DNA of 9,080 bases, taken from Mucinivorans sp036654415 (lineage in GTDB: Bacteria > Bacteroidota > Bacteroidia > Bacteroidales > Rikenellaceae). Position 1 is the stretch's first letter. The number at the start of each line of letters is the position of its first letter. Made by a program: the position numbers and the translations under genes. Below the pieces are notes generated by a model. That model did not search any database, had not been told where the DNA came from, and saw only the letters and a list, made by a program, of their open reading frames with translations. The DNA lies in the NCBI GenBank assembly GCA_036654415.1, contig JAVVSB010000053.1, positions 1 to 9,080 of the forward strand, in the 5' to 3' direction. Of the stretch, positions 7,301-9,080 are shown piece by piece.

Positions 7301-7525
7301 CCTAATGTGCTGGATTACATCAAGGAACACAAGATTGACTTCGTGGTTAATATCCCCAAAAACCACACCAAGGACGAACTTAATAATGACTATACCATTC
7401 GTCGTTCGGCCATCGACTTCAACGTGCCTCTGTGCACCAACTCGCGTTTGGCTAACGACTTTATTCTGGCCTTCTGCCGTACGGCAGACGATGGGCTCAA
7501 GATTAAGAGCTGGGGCGAATATTAA
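4301..7525 (+). CDS. carB: Carbamoyl-phosphate synthase large subunit, eukaryote-like type
   Basis: CarB uses two ATP, bicarbonate and CarA-derived ammonia to make carbamoyl phosphate. The 1074 residues are the usual full length. The first synthetase half (about 1-400) has [13 protein letters not shown] at 167-179, EIEYEVVRD at 211-219 and [15 protein letters not shown] at 294-308. A linking oligomerisation region follows (about 401-555). The second half starts near 561 with [19 protein letters not shown] and includes [13 protein letters not shown] from 715, [13 protein letters not shown] from 780 and [12 protein letters not shown] from 841. An MGS-like allosteric domain runs from about 941 to the end. 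Both halves look active. Several stretches ([41 protein letters not shown]) match my recollection of animal CAD and CPS1 more than of E. coli CarB. I use the ATG at 4301, not the TTG just before it. Confidence 0.97.
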   Translation: [1074 protein letters not shown]

Positions 7526-7538
7526 TTTTTTGACTTGA

Positions 7539-7572
7539 GGGGGGGCAGGGAGCGATTCCTGCCCCCTTTTTT
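7539..7572 (+). terminator. Intrinsic terminator of the carA-mscL-carB operon
   Basis: GGGGGCAGG (7541-7549) pairs perfectly with CCTGCCCCC (7558-7566) around an 8-nt loop, followed by a run of six T (7567-7572). It begins about 15 bases after the carB stop codon, as expected for a Rho-independent terminator. Confidence 0.9.
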
Positions 7573-7670
7573 ATGGGAATCTATTTTGCTTACATATAAC
7601 CACTTGCCACTTTGGTCTTTGGTTATTCTTTATAGGCCTACCATTGAGCCAAAAAAACGTTATCCAAAAT

Positions 7671-7700
7671 TTGGAATTAATAAAAGAATCACTACCTTTG
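7671..7700 (+). promoter_or_regulatory. Promoter of the tRNA-Leu gene
   Basis: TTTG at 7671-7674 (-33 box) and TACCTTTG at 7693-7700 (-7 box, matching TAnnTTTG) are separated by 18 bases, a good Bacteroidetes housekeeping promoter. The tRNA starts 11 bases after the -7 box, so the precursor's 5' leader would be only a few bases long. Confidence 0.8.
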
Positions 7701-7711
7701 TAGCTCGTAAT

Positions 7712-7793
7712 GCCCAGATGGCGGAATTGGTAGACGCGCTGGTCTCAAACACCAGTGAAGCAATTCGTGCCGGTTCGATCCCGGCTCCGGGTA
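7712..7793 (+). tRNA. tRNA-Leu (anticodon CAA)
   Basis: The gene folds as a class II tRNA. The anticodon stem CTGGT/ACCAG (7739-7743 with 7751-7755) encloses loop CTCAAAC, with anticodon CAA at 7746-7748 reading UUG. The long variable arm has stem GAA/TTC around GCAA. The T-stem is GCCGG/CCGGC (7769-7773 with 7781-7785) with loop TTCGATC. The acceptor stem pairs 7712-7718 with 7786-7792, but 7716 (A) faces 7788 (C), a mismatch, and the first pair is G-T. The discriminator base is A7793; CCA is not encoded. The neighbouring DNA downstream looks foreign, so the 3' half may be an attachment site. Confidence 0.95.
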
Positions 7794-7796
7794 CAG

Positions 7797-7832
7797 AAAA
7801 CCCCTCTTAATCACTTGATTTTGAGGGGTTTT
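7797..7832. terminator. Bidirectional terminator between tRNA-Leu and the minus-strand gene cluster
   Basis: AAAACCCCTC (7797-7806) is exactly complementary to GAGGGGTTTT (7823-7832). The loop contains an inner AATC/GATT stem closed by ACTT. Read in either direction the GC-rich stem runs into TTTT, so it can end the tRNA transcript from the left and the small-gene operon from the right. Confidence 0.8.
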
Positions 7833-7835
7833 GCT

Positions 7836-7868
7836 TTGACTGGGTGTAACATAGGTGTAACAAGTCAA
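7836..7868. repeat. Paired 9-bp direct repeats flanked by a 6-bp inverted repeat
   Basis: GGTGTAACA occurs at 7843-7851 and again at 7854-7862, 11 bp apart or about one helical turn. The pair is framed by TTGACT (7836-7841) and its complement AGTCAA (7863-7868). Lying about 50 bp from the tRNA 3' end at the start of an AT-rich region, it looks like a protein-binding array. Recombinase arm sites of an integrated element are the likeliest reading. Confidence 0.6.
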
Positions 7869-7902
7869 CAAAAAGAGTATTTTTACCCTTGCAACTACCT
7901 TA

Positions 7903-8250
7903 TTATTCTCCCTCTCTCAATCGTTTTAGTATTATTGATAATTCATAGGTGTTTTGTATCTCCATAGCAGTAATAAACAGACTTGTAAGTCGTTCACAGA
8001 ATAAATATGCAAATACACCTCTCTTGTCGTTCATTATATCCATATGCTGGGTGATAATATGTTTAATGTTTGCAAGGTCTTTGTAATCACCGGCAAGCTC
8101 TTTTATATTATCGGCAAGGTTGCAGGTATCTATTAGGTTATTGAGCATTATATCAGCTACATCACTGTGATTTAATCCATTATGTCTGATATTAGCGACC
8201 TCTCGCCCTATGCTATCAAAGGTTTTTTTGTCAATTTCCATAGCTTTCAT
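7903..8250 (-). CDS. Small hypothetical protein of the accessory cluster
   Basis: I do not recognise this protein. From the ATG at 8250 it has 115 residues (MKAMEIDKKTFDSIGREV onwards), mostly charged and helix-forming, with no signal peptide or clear membrane span. A stretch near its C-terminus (RGVFAYLFCERLTSLFITAMEI) is more hydrophobic but looks like a buried helix. An upstream in-frame ATG at 8283 would overlap the preceding gene by 31 bases. I prefer 8250 because it lies 2 bases after that gene's stop codon, which suits translational coupling. It is the last gene before the tRNA-Leu terminator. The AT-rich composition differs from the carAB region and fits an acquired element. Confidence 0.7.
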   Translation of the reverse strand: MKAMEIDKKTFDSIGREVANIRHNGLNHSDVADIMLNNLIDTCNLADNIKELAGDYKDLANIKHIITQHMDIMNDKRGVFAYLFCERLTSLFITAMEIQNTYELSIILKRLREGE

Positions 8251-8252
8251 TA

Positions 8253-8510
8253 TTATATCTCGGTTGTACCGATACTTGAACAATTGTAGTTTATGGATTG
8301 GTTCAGGTGTCCATACACCTCATTCCTTAACTCCTGCCATTTAGGAAAAATATCTCTATTCATAATCGTATCAACTCGGTTGTCTCCATAGAATGCAGAT
8401 ATAGCATTGTGGCACTCATCATACAGTCTCTGCATCATAATCAGCACATCAATATAATTTTGTGTATTTCTGCTTACTGTCATTGTCGGTTTGTCTGTTT
8501 TTGTTGCCAT
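8253..8510 (-). CDS. Small hypothetical protein of the accessory cluster
   Basis: An 85-residue protein of no family known to me. It is soluble and probably helical, with an N-terminal threonine-rich segment (MATKTDKPTMTVSRN), then a likely helix (NYIDVLIMMQRLYDECHNAIS) and a second region ending in NCSSIGTTEI. There is no signal peptide or membrane span. Its stop lies 2 bases before the next gene, and its ATG is 4 bases after the stop of the WYL_2-like gene upstream, so it belongs to one operon read towards the tRNA. The length and tight packing are typical of phage or plasmid accessory genes. It may be real but unannotated in many genomes. Confidence 0.65.
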   Translation of the reverse strand: MATKTDKPTMTVSRNTQNYIDVLIMMQRLYDECHNAISAFYGDNRVDTIMNRDIFPKWQELRNEVYGHLNQSINYNCSSIGTTEI

Positions 8511-8514
8511 TGCT

Positions 8515-8826
8515 TTAATATTTAGAGATTAGATTATCGATTTTGAAAGACCTGAACGCCTGAGCCTCAACATCAAAATACTTAACTGTTTTATAGCTCT
8601 CTATGCCCGTACCTTTGATGAGTGAGGTAATGCCCTGCAACGTGCCTTTTGCACGTCTTAGAGTGCCGTCTACTTTCTCATAGCAGAATGATACTATACC
8701 GCTGTGCATCTCTTTGAGTAGGCGGTAAAGTTCCCACGCTTTAGCTAAACACACGGCAAATGATTTGCCTGTTGAGTGGAATAATTCCCACGCCCTACTG
8801 AATACCTTTGATTTGTAACTTTTCAT
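8515..8826 (-). CDS. WYL_2/DUF2693-like SH3-barrel protein
   Basis: A 103-residue protein resembling the Sm-like SH3 beta-barrel family (Pfam WYL_2, formerly DUF2693), found widely in Bacteroidales phages and mobile elements. The visible hallmarks are an N-terminal helix motif SKVFSRAWELFHSTGKSFAVCLAKAWELYR (residues 6-35, KVFSRAW then STGKSF then KAWELY), followed by the strand pair VSFCYEKVDGTLRRAKGTL (45-63) and a later strand YKTVKYFDVEAQAFRSFKI. The function of the family is not established; a regulatory or nucleic-acid-binding role is plausible from the fold. It lies 13 bases after the stop of the gene upstream and 4 before the next one. Family call is from memory of its motif pattern and was not searched. 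Confidence 0.72.
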   Translation of the reverse strand: MKSYKSKVFSRAWELFHSTGKSFAVCLAKAWELYRLLKEMHSGIVSFCYEKVDGTLRRAKGTLQGITSLIKGTGIESYKTVKYFDVEAQAFRSFKIDNLISKY

Positions 8827-8839
8827 CGCTGTAATTATT

Positions 8840-9080
8840 TTAGTTGAACATTATTTGCAATTCACTTGTAGATGCTTGAAGTTCATCCCCCTCTTCATCA
8901 TAAATACCACCAATCACAACACTCTCACTCACCAACTCGCTAACCATCTCCCAAATACCATAATAGTGGTCGCCTCCCTGAACTTCTCTATATTCAGCAT
9001 CATAGTTGCCACAGATAAGTAGGTCGTTATACATCACTTCAAATTCTCCAGCCTCTCCACATAGGCGGTTAATCTCCTTG
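8840..9080 (-). CDS. Hypothetical acidic protein, partial at the right edge
   Basis: The reading frame stays open to the window edge, with the codons before the internal GTG-ATG at 9037-9032 also coding (KEINRLCGEAGEFEV, then MYNDLLICGNYD). The true start is therefore probably outside the window and the visible 79 codons are its C-terminal part. An alternative is a 65-residue protein starting at 9037 or 9034. The visible part is acidic, ends ELQASTSELQIMFN, and has a GGDHYYGIWEMVSELV stretch; I recognise no family. It lies immediately upstream of the WYL_2-like gene and reads in the same direction, so it is part of the same minus-strand operon. Confidence 0.6.
   Translation of the reverse strand, partial: KEINRLCGEAGEFEVMYNDLLICGNYDAEYREVQGGDHYYGIWEMVSELVSESVVIGGIYDEEGDELQASTSELQIMFN

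Noticed and set aside
7535..7810. A 91-codon plus-strand frame running through the terminator and tRNA-Leu
   Set aside because: It overlaps a clear terminator hairpin, a promoter and a tRNA gene, which explain the sequence; the translation is featureless.
7843..7862. Possible start of a CRISPR array
   Set aside because: Only two 9-bp repeats with an 11-bp period are present; there are no spacers and no cas genes.
9038..9062. An ATG at 9062 on the minus strand preceded by AAGGAG, resembling a Shine-Dalgarno start
   Set aside because: The frame closes after eight codons, and Bacteroidetes rarely rely on Shine-Dalgarno sequences; the other frame is open to the edge.

Overview
The window looks like chromosomal DNA of a Bacteroidota, most likely Bacteroidales, bacterium. 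The clues are Bacteroidetes-type -7 promoter boxes (TAnnTTTG), A-rich start regions without Shine-Dalgarno sequences, and the style of the encoded proteins. A genus cannot be fixed from the sequence; Rikenellaceae is only an impression.

Layout. Positions 52-1509 (minus) encode a membrane-anchored SGNH/GDSL-type hydrolase. Positions 1519-1740 hold no gene but carry a roughly 155-bp unit bounded by 12-bp inverted repeats and a hairpin behind the next gene. Positions 1741-2442 (minus) encode a SpoU/TrmH-family RNA 2'-O-methyltransferase. A promoter region at 2489-2516 separates it from a divergent plus-strand operon with a leader of about 240 nt, rich in inverted repeats. The operon is carA (2762-3856), mscL (3861-4292) and carB (4301-7525), with gaps of only 4 and 8 nt, followed by a strong terminator. 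CarA and CarB are the two subunits of glutamine-dependent carbamoyl-phosphate synthetase, which feeds pyrimidine and arginine synthesis. A mechanosensitive channel gene sits between them. CarB is of the type that resembles the eukaryotic CAD/CPS1 synthetases.

From about 7640 the window changes character. A tRNA-Leu(CAA) gene with its own promoter and a terminator is followed by paired 9-bp direct repeats and then by AT-rich DNA carrying four short, tightly packed minus-strand genes that point towards the tRNA. One of them (8515-8826) looks like a WYL_2/DUF2693 SH3-barrel protein, a family common in Bacteroidales phages and mobile elements. The last runs off the right edge. This is probably one end of an integrated element that used the tRNA-Leu 3' end as attachment site, but no integrase lies within the window.

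The first 7.5 kb is conserved housekeeping sequence. Its unusual points are the carA-mscL-carB order, the eukaryote-like CarB, the carA leader and the inverted-repeat unit. The only candidate for an undescribed system is the small-gene module at the right end, and too little of it is visible to assign a function.
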